The notes: a model not told the origin generated them from the sequence alone. A DNA stretch of 11,943 nucleotides from JBCCMB01 sp039026555 (GCA_039026555.1 JBCCMB010000084.1:1-11943); one strand, 5' to 3'; shown: positions 1 to 6,403, numbered from the stretch's first letter. Numbers and translations are program-made.

Positions 1-311
1 ATTTTTCAATCTTTAAATTTTATCAGATTTTTTTTCGCTCCATATCTATTAAAACGGGGTTTAATTATACTGATAAACGCCGCGTGAGCGCCTGGTTGCG
101 CACCTGTGAGCGTTAACGTTGGATGTGAGCATCGCATCCTTATAGGGAGCGACCTTGGATGGAGCTTCAAATCGACTCGATCGGCGGCCGACGGCGTTGC
201 GGAGCCGCACCTTCCCCCTGCTCAGTCCGGCAGACCGTCGGCGCTCCTAAATCGATGATCGTTCTTGGCGCGACGGATCCCTGTGAGGATGTCGGGCGAC
301 TTGGTCCGGGC

Positions 312-334
312 CTTTTCGAAAGGGTTTCGAAAAG
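312..334. repeat. Perfect inverted repeat with two TTTCGAAA palindromes
   Basis: CTTTTCGAAA (312-321), the spacer GGG (322-324) and TTTCGAAAAG (325-334) form a perfect 10-bp inverted repeat. Each arm also contains the 8-bp palindrome TTTCGAAA, so the two copies start 11 bp apart, about one helical turn. This could be a tandem operator for a dimeric regulator or an RNA hairpin with a three-base loop. It lies about 190 bp upstream of the first catabolic gene. The arms are seen directly; any regulatory role is inference. Confidence 0.6.
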
Positions 335-513
335 CGAGGATGATTATGGCCGCAGCCGCGCTGAGGATCCGCAATTTACGCATTTGTGGGTGCGCTTGCC
401 GCTTTGGGAATGCGGATTGGGCGACCCCGGCGTCTAGTGATGGACAGACCTGCGCGAGCGGGCATAGGCCGCAGAAATAAGACTTCAGAGACCCAATACG
501 GGTTAGCTTAGAT

Positions 514-520
514 GAGGAGA
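514..520 (+). promoter_or_regulatory. Ribosome binding site that selects a GTG start
   Basis: GAGGAGA at 514-520 is a near-ideal Shine-Dalgarno, placed six bases before GTG at 527. The in-frame ATG at 512 sits inside or before this motif and has no purine-rich sequence upstream. The GTG at 527 is therefore the better start of the YciI-like gene. Confidence 0.75.
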
Positions 521-526
521 CCCAAC

Positions 527-1012
527 GTGAAGAGCCAATCAAAACTGAAATTCCGCGCCGCCCTGGCAGGGGCCGTGTTTGTCGCCTCCGCCTGCGCGAG
601 CAGCCAAAGCATCGCGCAAGAAGCGCCAATGTCGCCGCCGCCCGAACTCGCTGAAAGGGCCTCGAAATTCCTAAACATGGAGCTCTACGTTTATGAGACG
701 GTCGTGGCGGGTTCGCCCGAGCAGGTCATGGCGAACATGGACGGGCATCTAGATTATCAAGTGCAGCTGGAAAAAGAGGGGATCATGTTCGCCGCCGGTC
801 CGCTTTGGGAAGAAGGCGCTCCGGCCTTCCCACCGAAGGCGGGGCTCATTATCGTTCGAGCGTCATCCTTTGAAGAGGCCAAAGCGATCGCCGACGGCGA
901 TCCCATGCATTCCAGCGGCGCGCGAACGTACACGCTCAAAAGATGGTCGATGAATGAAGGCACGTTGGACGTCACGATCAAGTTCTCGGATCAATCCGTC
1001 GTCGTGGAGTAG
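527..1012 (+). CDS. Exported YciI-like (YCII domain) protein
   Basis: This 161-residue protein starts at GTG 527, chosen because of the Shine-Dalgarno at 514-520. Residues 1-30 look like a Sec signal peptide: a basic start (KSQSKLKFR), a hydrophobic stretch (AALAGAVFVASACA) and likely signal peptidase cleavage after SSQSIA (residue 30). The cysteine at 23 is not in a standard lipobox, because Ala rather than Leu or Val is at -3. Residues about 52-140 resemble the YCII ferredoxin-like fold. They have a conserved His74 in the HLDYQ segment, the LEKEGIMFAAGPLWEEG loop, and Asp125 in a GDPM motif, matching the His/Asp pair of the family. YCII proteins are small alpha-beta barrel dimers; some are lyases or dehalogenating enzymes in aromatic catabolism, and most are cytoplasmic. 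It leads the catabolic gene run, 58-70 bp ahead of the thioesterase gene. A periplasmic location is inferred from the signal peptide. Its substrate is unknown. Confidence 0.8.
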   Translation: MKSQSKLKFRAALAGAVFVASACASSQSIAQEAPMSPPPELAERASKFLNMELYVYETVVAGSPEQVMANMDGHLDYQVQLEKEGIMFAAGPLWEEGAPAFPPKAGLIIVRASSFEEAKAIADGDPMHSSGARTYTLKRWSMNEGTLDVTIKFSDQSVVVE

Positions 1013-1020
1013 ATCATTGC

Positions 1021-1064
1021 ACATTACGCGCGAACGATCGGCTCCGGTCGCCCGCGCGTAATGT
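1021..1064. repeat. Long intergenic hairpin, 12-bp perfect stem
   Basis: ACATTACGCGCG (1021-1032) pairs exactly with CGCGCGTAATGT (1053-1064). The 20-base loop can fold again: CGATCG (1035-1040) pairs with CGGTCG (1045-1050) through one G-U wobble. It fills the gap between the stop of the YciI-like gene and the ribosome binding site of the thioesterase gene. There is no T-run after it, so it is not a standard intrinsic terminator. An mRNA-stabilising or processing element, or a REP-like palindrome, is more likely. I saw no second copy in the window. Confidence 0.7.
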
Positions 1065-1082
1065 TGTGAGGTGAAGGACGCA

Positions 1083-1568
1083 ATGGAAGATCTATACGAC
1101 GCGAACCAGAAGTTTGGCTGCATCCCGATGGAGATGGCCAAAACGATGTCCGGCGCTGATGTGTATCAAAAGATGCTCGATGGCGAGGTCCTCCCGCCTC
1201 CTATGTATCGCGTCGCGAATATTAAGTTGAAAGAGTTCGGCGATGGGCGCGCGGTCATCCAGGGTCGACCATTGTTCGACCACTACAATCCGATCGGAAC
1301 CGTGCATGGCGGCTGGATCGGCACGATTATGGATGCGGCCCTCGCCGCTTCGATCCACACCAAACTGCCCGTCGGGACCGGGTTCACAACGGTCGAGTTC
1401 AAAGTGAACATGGTTGCGCCGCTAACCGACAAAACCGGCGATGTGTTCTGCGAAGGCAATGTCATTCATTTTGGACGCCGCATCGCGACCAGCGAAGCCC
1501 GCTTGGTCAACGCGGACAAAAAACTGTTGGCGCACGGCGTTGAGACGTGCACGATTTTGAGCGTTTAA
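1083..1568 (+). CDS. PaaI-family hotdog-fold acyl-CoA thioesterase
   Basis: This 161-residue protein is a single hotdog domain of the PaaI/YbgC-related group, which hydrolyses acyl-CoA or aryl-CoA thioesters in the cytoplasm. The signature runs from His75 (HGGWIGTIMDAALAAS), with HGG at 75-77 and an acidic Asp84 on the central helix. The TTVEFKVNMVAPL strand (102-114) and the GRRIATSEARL strand (131-141) follow, both typical of the family. About 50 residues precede the core. ATG 1083 is preferred because GAAGGA (1073-1078) lies just before it; an in-frame GTG at 1071 would add four residues. It stops 17 bp before the dioxygenase start, so the two are probably co-transcribed. Its partners suggest it releases CoA from an aromatic or ring-fission intermediate, as PaaI does in phenylacetate catabolism. 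The exact substrate cannot be read from the sequence. Confidence 0.85.
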   Translation: MEDLYDANQKFGCIPMEMAKTMSGADVYQKMLDGEVLPPPMYRVANIKLKEFGDGRAVIQGRPLFDHYNPIGTVHGGWIGTIMDAALAASIHTKLPVGTGFTTVEFKVNMVAPLTDKTGDVFCEGNVIHFGRRIATSEARLVNADKKLLAHGVETCTILSV

Positions 1569-1585
1569 GGTGAAGGGAGCCGCAT

Positions 1586-2572
1586 ATGGCGGTCGTCGCG
1601 CTTGGGTATATCGGAGTTCGCTCCGATCTCTTGGAAGATTGGTCGGACTTCGCCGAGCGATTGCTGGGCATGCAAAGGGTCGATTACTCGAAAAAGAGCG
1701 CCGCGTTCCGCATGGACGATCAAGCCCAACGCCTATTGGTGTCGGACGAGCCCGGCGATACGCTCTCGTTTATTGGATTTGAAGTCGACGATGTCGCCGA
1801 TTTGGACAAATACGCCGGGCGCCTGGAACAGCATGGCGTCCCGGTGACCCGAGGCGACCGTGCATTATGCGATCAGCGTTTAGTGGGCGATCTCATTTGC
1901 TTTGAAGACCCGAACGGCAACCGCATCGAATTGTTCCATGCGCCCGTGATCACGTCTGACCCCTTCCAGCCGGGCCGCCCGATCGAAGGCTTTAAGACGG
2001 GGTCGCTCGGCATGGGGCACGCCGTCCTACATGTCAGCGATGTCGAGACGATGATGAAATTCTATCGCGACACTTTGGATTTTGCGGTGTCGGATTACGG
2101 CTTGCAGCCTTATGGGCTTTATTTTTTCCACCTCAATGCGCGCCATCACTCTTTTGCGTTGGTGGGATCCGGCGAGCAGGGCTTTCATCATTTCATGGTC
2201 GAATTCAACAATATAGACGATGTCGGCCAAGGCTATGATTTGGCGGAGATGGATGAGGATCGTATCGCCTACACATTGGGCCGGCACTCAAACGATTACA
2301 TCCTCTCCTATTACGCCAAAACGCCATCGGGCTTTTTCGTCGAGAGCGGCTGGGGCGGCCGCTTGATCGATCCAGGGTCTTGGGAGCCTCATGAAACGCA
2401 TGGCGGCCCAAGCTTTTGGGGACACGAACGGCTACACCTGCCCGAAGGCGGGACGCGCGAACGTTTGCGCGATATGCGCTTCCAAATGGCGGCCGATGGT
2501 CGTCGGTCGCCAGCGCATCTGGATTGCCCTTGGGTCTATAGCGAACTCCCGCCCCAAACGCGGTCGCGATGA
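1586..2572 (+). CDS. Type I extradiol ring-cleavage dioxygenase (VOC fold)
   Basis: This 328-residue protein has two vicinal-oxygen-chelate (glyoxalase-like) modules, about 1-120 and 139-262, like 2,3-dihydroxybiphenyl 1,2-dioxygenase (BphC). Such enzymes cleave a catechol ring beside the two hydroxyls using Fe(II) and O2. The C-terminal module keeps the metal triad: His145 (GMGHAVLHV), His202 (FHHFMVE) and Glu253 (FFVESGWGG). Likely acid-base residues are His188 (RHHSF), His234 (GRHSND) and Tyr242/243 (SYYAKTPSG), matching His195, His241 and Tyr250 of BphC. The N-terminal module lacks the triad, as is usual. About 75 residues follow the metal Glu, longer than the tail of BphC (about 298 residues in all). 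ATG 1586 has AAGGGAG (1573-1579) six bases upstream. The stop overlaps the hydroxylase start by ATGA, so translation is probably coupled. The catechol substrate is not determined; the neighbouring hydroxylase probably makes it. Confidence 0.88.
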   Translation: MAVVALGYIGVRSDLLEDWSDFAERLLGMQRVDYSKKSAAFRMDDQAQRLLVSDEPGDTLSFIGFEVDDVADLDKYAGRLEQHGVPVTRGDRALCDQRLVGDLICFEDPNGNRIELFHAPVITSDPFQPGRPIEGFKTGSLGMGHAVLHVSDVETMMKFYRDTLDFAVSDYGLQPYGLYFFHLNARHHSFALVGSGEQGFHHFMVEFNNIDDVGQGYDLAEMDEDRIAYTLGRHSNDYILSYYAKTPSGFFVESGWGGRLIDPGSWEPHETHGGPSFWGHERLHLPEGGTRERLRDMRFQMAADGRRSPAHLDCPWVYSELPPQTRSR

Positions 2573-4053
2573 CGAATTACGATGTCGCGATCGTAGGACT
2601 AGGCCCGACAGGCGCCACCCTGGCGAATTTGTTGGGTCAATGCGGCGTCAACGTGTTGGTGCTGGAACGCGAAGCGGCCGCCTATCATCTGCCTCGCGCG
2701 ATCCATTTCGACGGCGAGATCATGCGCATCCTGCAATGGATCGGCGTCGCCGAAGAAATCGAGCCGTTAACCGCCCTTCACCCCGGCATGCAGTTTGTGG
2801 ATCGCGACGGAAGATTGCTGCTCGATTGGCCGCGTCCGCAAGGTGTGGGGCCGCAAGGCTGGCGCACCAATTACAGGTTCCATCAGCCCGATCTTGAACG
2901 TCTTTTGCGCGCGCGCGCCGATGCGTTGAAAACCGTCTCCATCCTTAATCAGTGTGAGGTTGTGACTGTCGAAGATAAGGGCGACCACGTCGACATTCGG
3001 TATAAGGATCTCGTCGATCAACAAACGCATGATGTATCGGCCGAATATGTTGTCGGCTGTGATGGCGCTCGCTCCGTGGTTCGGGGATGCATGCAAACCG
3101 ACATGGAAGATTTAGGCTTTCACGAGCGGTGGCTCGTGATTGACGTCATCCTTAATCAGGAAAAACCCGAGCTGGGCGATCACTCCATTCAATACTGCGT
3201 GCCGGAACGCCCCGCGACCTACGTGCGCGGCCCAGGCATGCGCCGCCGTTGGGAAATCACGGTGCTCGACGATGAAGACGCCGAGGACATTTCCAGCCCG
3301 GACAGCGTTTGGCGTCTTTTGTCGCAATGGCTGACGCCCGAGGAAGCGGTCTTGGAGCGCTCCGCCGTCTATGTGTTTCACTCGCTTCTCGCTCAAAAAT
3401 GGCGCAAAGGCCGGCTCTTCCTCGCCGGGGATTCCTGCCATCAAACGCCGCCCTTTATGGGCCAGGGCATGTGCGCGGGTCTGCGCGACGCGGCTAATCT
3501 CTATTGGAAACTGGCGGCCGCTTGCCGATCCCCCGACGACGACGCAAACCGATTGCTCGACACCTATGAAAGCGAGCGCAAACCCAATGCGCGCGAGTAC
3601 ATTGAAACGGCGATCCGACTTGGCGGGCTGATCAATACGGCCGGAACGGAAAATGCGCTGCGCGCCGCCATCCCTAACCCGGGCGGCGGCACGCACATGA
3701 AATCGATCGCGCCGCCATTAGGCCCTGGCCTGGGTCGCGGTCCGTCCGCGGGAAAATTATTCGGACAGCCAATGCTGGATGACGGGCGCAAGCTCGATGA
3801 GGCCTACACGCATGGCTTTATCGCCATCTCTCAATCGGAGCTCGCAGCCGCAATTGCTGTGCCTCACGAGATTCCAATCATCACAACCGACAAGGCGCCC
3901 GCCGCAGCGCAACACCTGGACGCGCTCGACGCCAAAGCTGTGGTGCTTCGCCCCGACCGCTATGTGCTCGCAGGCGCAAATTCAGCCGAAGAGCTCGACG
4001 ACCTTTTGGCGTACGCCGCGTCTATTTCGGTCGCGCAGCCGGCTTTGACTTAA
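2569..4053 (+). CDS. FAD-dependent aromatic hydroxylase, MhpA-like
   Basis: This 494-residue protein is a class A flavoprotein monooxygenase of the phenol hydroxylase / 3-(3-hydroxyphenyl)propionate hydroxylase type. It uses NAD(P)H and O2 to put a hydroxyl ortho to an existing phenolic hydroxyl. The FAD-binding GxGPTG motif is at 10-15, followed by a beta-strand ending VLERE (31-35). The second dinucleotide motif is the CDGARS segment (164-169). The third FAD motif is GDSCHQTPPFMGQGMCAG (287-304), with the downstream GLRDAANLYWKLA helix. Residues after about 400 form the short thioredoxin-like tail seen in MhpA relatives; the tail ends in LRPDRYVLAG (456-465). It is somewhat shorter than MhpA (about 554). 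The ATGA overlap with the dioxygenase supports a two-step hydroxylate-then-cleave unit. The true phenol could be a hydroxyphenylpropionate, a hydroxylated steroid ring or another compound. Confidence 0.88.
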   Translation: MTNYDVAIVGLGPTGATLANLLGQCGVNVLVLEREAAAYHLPRAIHFDGEIMRILQWIGVAEEIEPLTALHPGMQFVDRDGRLLLDWPRPQGVGPQGWRTNYRFHQPDLERLLRARADALKTVSILNQCEVVTVEDKGDHVDIRYKDLVDQQTHDVSAEYVVGCDGARSVVRGCMQTDMEDLGFHERWLVIDVILNQEKPELGDHSIQYCVPERPATYVRGPGMRRRWEITVLDDEDAEDISSPDSVWRLLSQWLTPEEAVLERSAVYVFHSLLAQKWRKGRLFLAGDSCHQTPPFMGQGMCAGLRDAANLYWKLAAACRSPDDDANRLLDTYESERKPNAREYIETAIRLGGLINTAGTENALRAAIPNPGGGTHMKSIAPPLGPGLGRGPSAGKLFGQPMLDDGRKLDEAYTHGFIAISQSELAAAIAVPHEIPIITTDKAPAAAQHLDALDAKAVVLRPDRYVLAGANSAEELDDLLAYAASISVAQPALT

Positions 4054-4101
4054 CTGGATCTCTCGCCAAAACCTAGAAGGCCAGTAAGCCGCCAATCAGA
4101 A

Positions 4102-4130
4102 TTGACGCGCTCATTTAATTCATATACGAA
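4102..4130 (+). promoter_or_regulatory. Candidate promoter of the MarR gene
   Basis: TTGACG at 4102-4107 matches a -35 box in five of six positions. A -10 is less clear: TATACG (4123-4128, 15-bp spacer) or TACGAA (4125-4130, 17-bp spacer). Either choice places the -10 inside the first TTC-N6-GAA site, which is what simple repression would need. No Shine-Dalgarno is visible before ATG 4162, so a short leader or leaderless message is possible. Confidence 0.4.
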
Positions 4131-4156
4131 CCAATAATAGTTCATATCCGAATTAA
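4115..4156. promoter_or_regulatory. 42-bp dyad with paired MarR-type operator sites
   Basis: TTCATATACGAA (4119-4130) and TTCATATCCGAA (4141-4152) are near-identical TTC-N6-GAA sites, 22 bp apart, or two helical turns. They also belong to a larger dyad centred at 4135/4136: TTAATTC (4115-4121) mirrors GAATTAA (4150-4156), and GAAC (4128-4131) mirrors GTTC (4140-4143). By my count 16 of the 21 base pairs are symmetric. The dyad ends five bases before the MarR start codon, so autoregulation is the simple reading. That the MarR protein binds here is inference. Confidence 0.65.
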
Positions 4157-4161
4157 TTAGC

Positions 4162-4632
4162 ATGCATCAGCCCCGTATTTTCCATCTGATTCAGCGCGCA
4201 CACAGCGCCTTGTTTCGTGCGTCAGATCGCGCGCTCAGAGCGCATATCGGCCTCACCGCTTCACAGCAGGCCGTCTTGTTTGTGCTGATGATCCGCGATG
4301 GTCGCCCGATCTCAGAGATCGCTAATGAGCTCAATATGGGCAAATCAAGTCTGACGGGTCTTATCGATCGCATGGAGACCGCCGGCATGGTTGAGCGCCG
4401 CCATCACCAGGAGGATGGGCGCAGTTTCAAGGTCTTTATCAAAGACCGAGGACGCGCTGCGGCTGACGGCGCCATGCGCGGAACCAAGCGCATCAACGCA
4501 GAGCTGTTAGCGCCATTCACCGCGACGGAGCGCGCTGTGATCGAGAAATTTCTGCGCCATGTCTCCGACAACGCCGCGTCCATCGTCGACGCTCAATCTC
4601 AAGTTTCATTTAAGGAGAAGGTTTCGCCATGA
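4162..4632 (+). CDS. MarR-family transcriptional regulator
   Basis: This 156-residue protein has the length and layout of a MarR regulator, a dimeric winged-helix repressor that leaves DNA when it binds a phenolic or CoA-linked ligand. Helices for dimerisation lie at about 5-28 and 115-145. The winged helix covers 31-95: LTASQQAVL (31-39), the ISEIANEL helix (50-57), the recognition helix SSLTGLIDRMETAG (62-75), and a wing with the family's acidic/basic pair Asp85 and Arg87 (QEDGRSFKVFI). The gene stop overlaps the crotonase start by ATGA, so the two are co-translated. A strong paired operator lies just upstream. It probably controls itself and the crotonase gene, and perhaps the catabolic genes before it, but no copy of the operator is visible before position 527. 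The ligand is unknown. Confidence 0.88.
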   Translation: MHQPRIFHLIQRAHSALFRASDRALRAHIGLTASQQAVLFVLMIRDGRPISEIANELNMGKSSLTGLIDRMETAGMVERRHHQEDGRSFKVFIKDRGRAAADGAMRGTKRINAELLAPFTATERAVIEKFLRHVSDNAASIVDAQSQVSFKEKVSP

Positions 4633-5384
4633 GCGATAGCATCCAGATCGTCCACGAAGACCGCGTCACAAAATTGACGATCAACCGTCCCGATAAGAAG
4701 AACGCGCTGACGCAAGCTATGTATGGCGCAATGGCCGATGCGATCATCGAGTATGGCGACAGCGATGCGTCGCGGGCGCTCGTAATCACCGGCGTTGGCG
4801 ATATGTTTACGGCGGGCAATGACCTTCAGGATTTCTCCGCCGGCGGACAAGACGGCGTCCCGGGCGTCGTGCGGTTTCTGCAGGCTATCAAAGATTGTCC
4901 CAAACCCTTGATCGCGGCCGTGAACGGGACCGCGATCGGCGTCGGGTTGACCATGTTGCTTCATTGCGACCTGGTCTATGCTGGGGAAAGCGCCACTTTC
5001 AGCGCGCCCTTCGTGCAACTTGGCTTAGTGCCGGAGGCGGCTTCCTCCCTCCTCCTGCCGGCCGCCGTCGGCATGGCCGTCGCAAATGACATTTTTCTCA
5101 CGGGCCGCACGCTGACAGCCGAAGAAGCGCACGCTTATGGCCTGGTCGCGCGCCTCTTCCCGGACGCTGATTTGAAGGCCGAAGTCGACAAGATCGCGCG
5201 CGGCGTCGCCGCGTCGGCGCCCACCGCGATGAAGCGCTCCAAAGCCCTGATCCGCAATCAGCAGGATCGCGTCACCGCTCAAATGCTGACCGAGGGCGAG
5301 GTGTTCGCGCAGCAGCTCAAATCCCCCGATTTCGCCGAAAGCGTCGCCGCCATGATGCAAAAACGCGCGCCGGTCTTTCAATAG
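4629..5384 (+). CDS. Crotonase-fold enzyme (enoyl-CoA hydratase/isomerase family)
   Basis: This 251-residue protein has the full crotonase fold, acting on CoA thioesters in the cytoplasm. The first oxyanion-hole segment is FTAGNDLQDF (60-69) and the second is AAVNGTAIGVGLTMLLHCDL (96-115). The QLGLVPEAASSLLLP segment (130-144) carries Glu136, the position of the second catalytic Glu of rat hydratase (Glu164). The first catalytic Glu (Glu144 in rat, normally in a GGGCEL-type motif) is replaced by Thr108 in GVGLTM. This single-Glu pattern is typical of delta-3,delta-2-enoyl-CoA isomerases and PaaG-like enzymes, so a plain hydratase role is doubtful. AAGGAG (4612-4617) lies before ATG 4629, inside the MarR gene. 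The shared promoter with MarR suggests the CoA ester it uses is linked to the regulator's signal. Confidence 0.88.
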   Translation: MSDSIQIVHEDRVTKLTINRPDKKNALTQAMYGAMADAIIEYGDSDASRALVITGVGDMFTAGNDLQDFSAGGQDGVPGVVRFLQAIKDCPKPLIAAVNGTAIGVGLTMLLHCDLVYAGESATFSAPFVQLGLVPEAASSLLLPAAVGMAVANDIFLTGRTLTAEEAHAYGLVARLFPDADLKAEVDKIARGVAASAPTAMKRSKALIRNQQDRVTAQMLTEGEVFAQQLKSPDFAESVAAMMQKRAPVFQ

Positions 5385-5404
5385 GTCGCGTTGGGCTTCG
5401 TCCG

Positions 5405-6403
5405 TCAGCGATCGAGCGGCCGTACGTCGGGATAGCGCCGACCCATTCGAAGAATGTTCCAACTCATGGCTGAGGCGATTTCACCTGTCCGAACGCGGCC
5501 CCGTTTCGGCGACCATTTTGAGGGCGACCTTATCGCGCCAACGCCCGCAACACCCGCCTTCATCCCGCGCCACGTTTCGGGCGCGCGGCCCGTCATAAGC
5601 CCGCGAACAAGGATCAACGCCGACAGCGCCAAATGCCCCGGCAACGTCGCCCAGAAGAGAAGCGCGGGCATGTTCTTGGCGTAGGTCCAAATCCGATTAC
5701 GCGCCCCGTGAAACAAAGCAAAATCGCTGACGCGCCCCGACAATCCGCCGCCCGCGTGATCTATTCTCGCCTTCGGCAGGAAGATGCAGATCTCACCCGA
5801 CAGCCTAAACCTGAAAGCAAGATCCACGTCTTCGCAGAAACAGAAAAACCGCTCGTCAAAGCCCGCATGCGCGAGGAATTTGGAGCGATCATACATTGCG
5901 CCGGCCCCGCATGGTCCAAAGCAGGCCCCTTCGTCCGGCAGTAGGCTCGCTGGAAGGCCGAAGCCGCCGCGCCAAGGAACGCCGAAACCGAGATAACAGT
6001 CGCCGGCGCCGTCCAGTTTCGTCGCGTCGTTTAGATCGAATTGCGCCGATGCGAACATGCTCGCTTGCGGGTGACGCTCGGCGCCGCGCCCAAGCTCGAC
6101 GAGCCAATCAGGGTCCGCTTCGGCGTCCGGGTTTAACAAGACGAGCCAGCGCCCGCGCGCGACCGACGCCGCGCGGTTATTCCCCCCGGCAAACCCCAAA
6201 TTGTCCGTTTGCCGCATGAGGGTGAACGCCGGCAGCTTATCCGTCGTCAAATCGTCGACAGATCCGTCGGTCGAGGCGTTGTCGACAAGGATAACTTCAA
6301 AATCGCGCTCCGTTTGCGCGGCGAGCGAATCGAGCGCGCCCTGTACGAAGCCGCCGCCATTATAGTTTACAATCACCACCGAGTATTTTGGCGATTTCGA
6401 CAT
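5405..6403 (-). CDS. Family 2 glycosyltransferase, rhamnosyltransferase-like
   Basis: This 332-residue GT-A enzyme moves a sugar from a nucleotide donor to a polysaccharide or lipid-linked acceptor at the inner membrane face. It opens with YSVVIVNYNGG (7-17), then VDNASTDGS (40-48), NLGFAGGNN (68-76) and LLNPDAEADPDW (89-100), where Asp93 stands for the metal-binding DXD-like motif. CEDVDLAFR (190-198) is the catalytic acidic segment and IDHAGGG (214-220) follows. A hydrophobic stretch at about 245-270 may touch the membrane. This set matches WbbL/RfbF-type rhamnosyltransferases. The frame continues upstream to a TTG at 6469, but ATG 6403 places the first strand correctly, so I use it. No strong ribosome binding site is visible. 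It stands alone, converging on the crotonase gene with a 20-bp gap and diverging from rplU. Acceptor and sugar are unknown. Confidence 0.85.
   Translation of the reverse strand: MSKSPKYSVVIVNYNGGGFVQGALDSLAAQTERDFEVILVDNASTDGSVDDLTTDKLPAFTLMRQTDNLGFAGGNNRAASVARGRWLVLLNPDAEADPDWLVELGRGAERHPQASMFASAQFDLNDATKLDGAGDCYLGFGVPWRGGFGLPASLLPDEGACFGPCGAGAMYDRSKFLAHAGFDERFFCFCEDVDLAFRFRLSGEICIFLPKARIDHAGGGLSGRVSDFALFHGARNRIWTYAKNMPALLFWATLPGHLALSALILVRGLMTGRAPETWRGMKAGVAGVGAIRSPSKWSPKRGRVRTGEIASAMSWNILRMGRRYPDVRPLDR

Larger units (their letters stand above)
1..526. other. Gene-poor upstream region with repeats
   Basis: I see no convincing gene here. Positions 1-80 are much more AT-rich than the rest of the window, as expected for a promoter region or a divergent intergenic space. 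An inverted repeat TTTATCAG (19-26) / CTGATAAA (70-77) brackets it, and TATACT at 66-71 resembles a -10 box but lacks a good -35. The heptamer GTGAGC(G/A) occurs at 84, 106 and 125, about two helical turns apart. A perfect 10-bp inverted repeat lies at 312-334. An open frame at 159-437 has a fair Shine-Dalgarno (AGGGAG, 144-149), but its 92 residues resemble no family I know and two other frames are open over the same stretch. The promoter of the downstream catabolic genes is probably somewhere here. Confidence 0.5.

Noticed and set aside
159..437. Open frame of 92 codons with a fair ribosome binding site (AGGGAG, 144-149)
   Set aside because: The product resembles no family I know, its codon third positions are not clearly biased, and other frames are open over the same bases. 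It may still be a small gene but I cannot support it.
222..629. Minus-strand open frame containing a hydrophobic stretch starting MRKLRILSAAAAIIILAF
   Set aside because: No ribosome binding site precedes that ATG, the frame overlaps the start of the YciI-like gene, and the rest is Arg-rich as in shadow frames of GC-rich DNA.
3112..3696. 194-codon minus-strand open frame within the hydroxylase gene
   Set aside because: It lies fully antisense to a well-conserved flavoprotein gene and has no recognisable motif or start signal.
4054..4085. CTGG / CCAG pairing after the hydroxylase stop as a terminator
   Set aside because: Only four base pairs with a long loop and no T-run; too weak to call.
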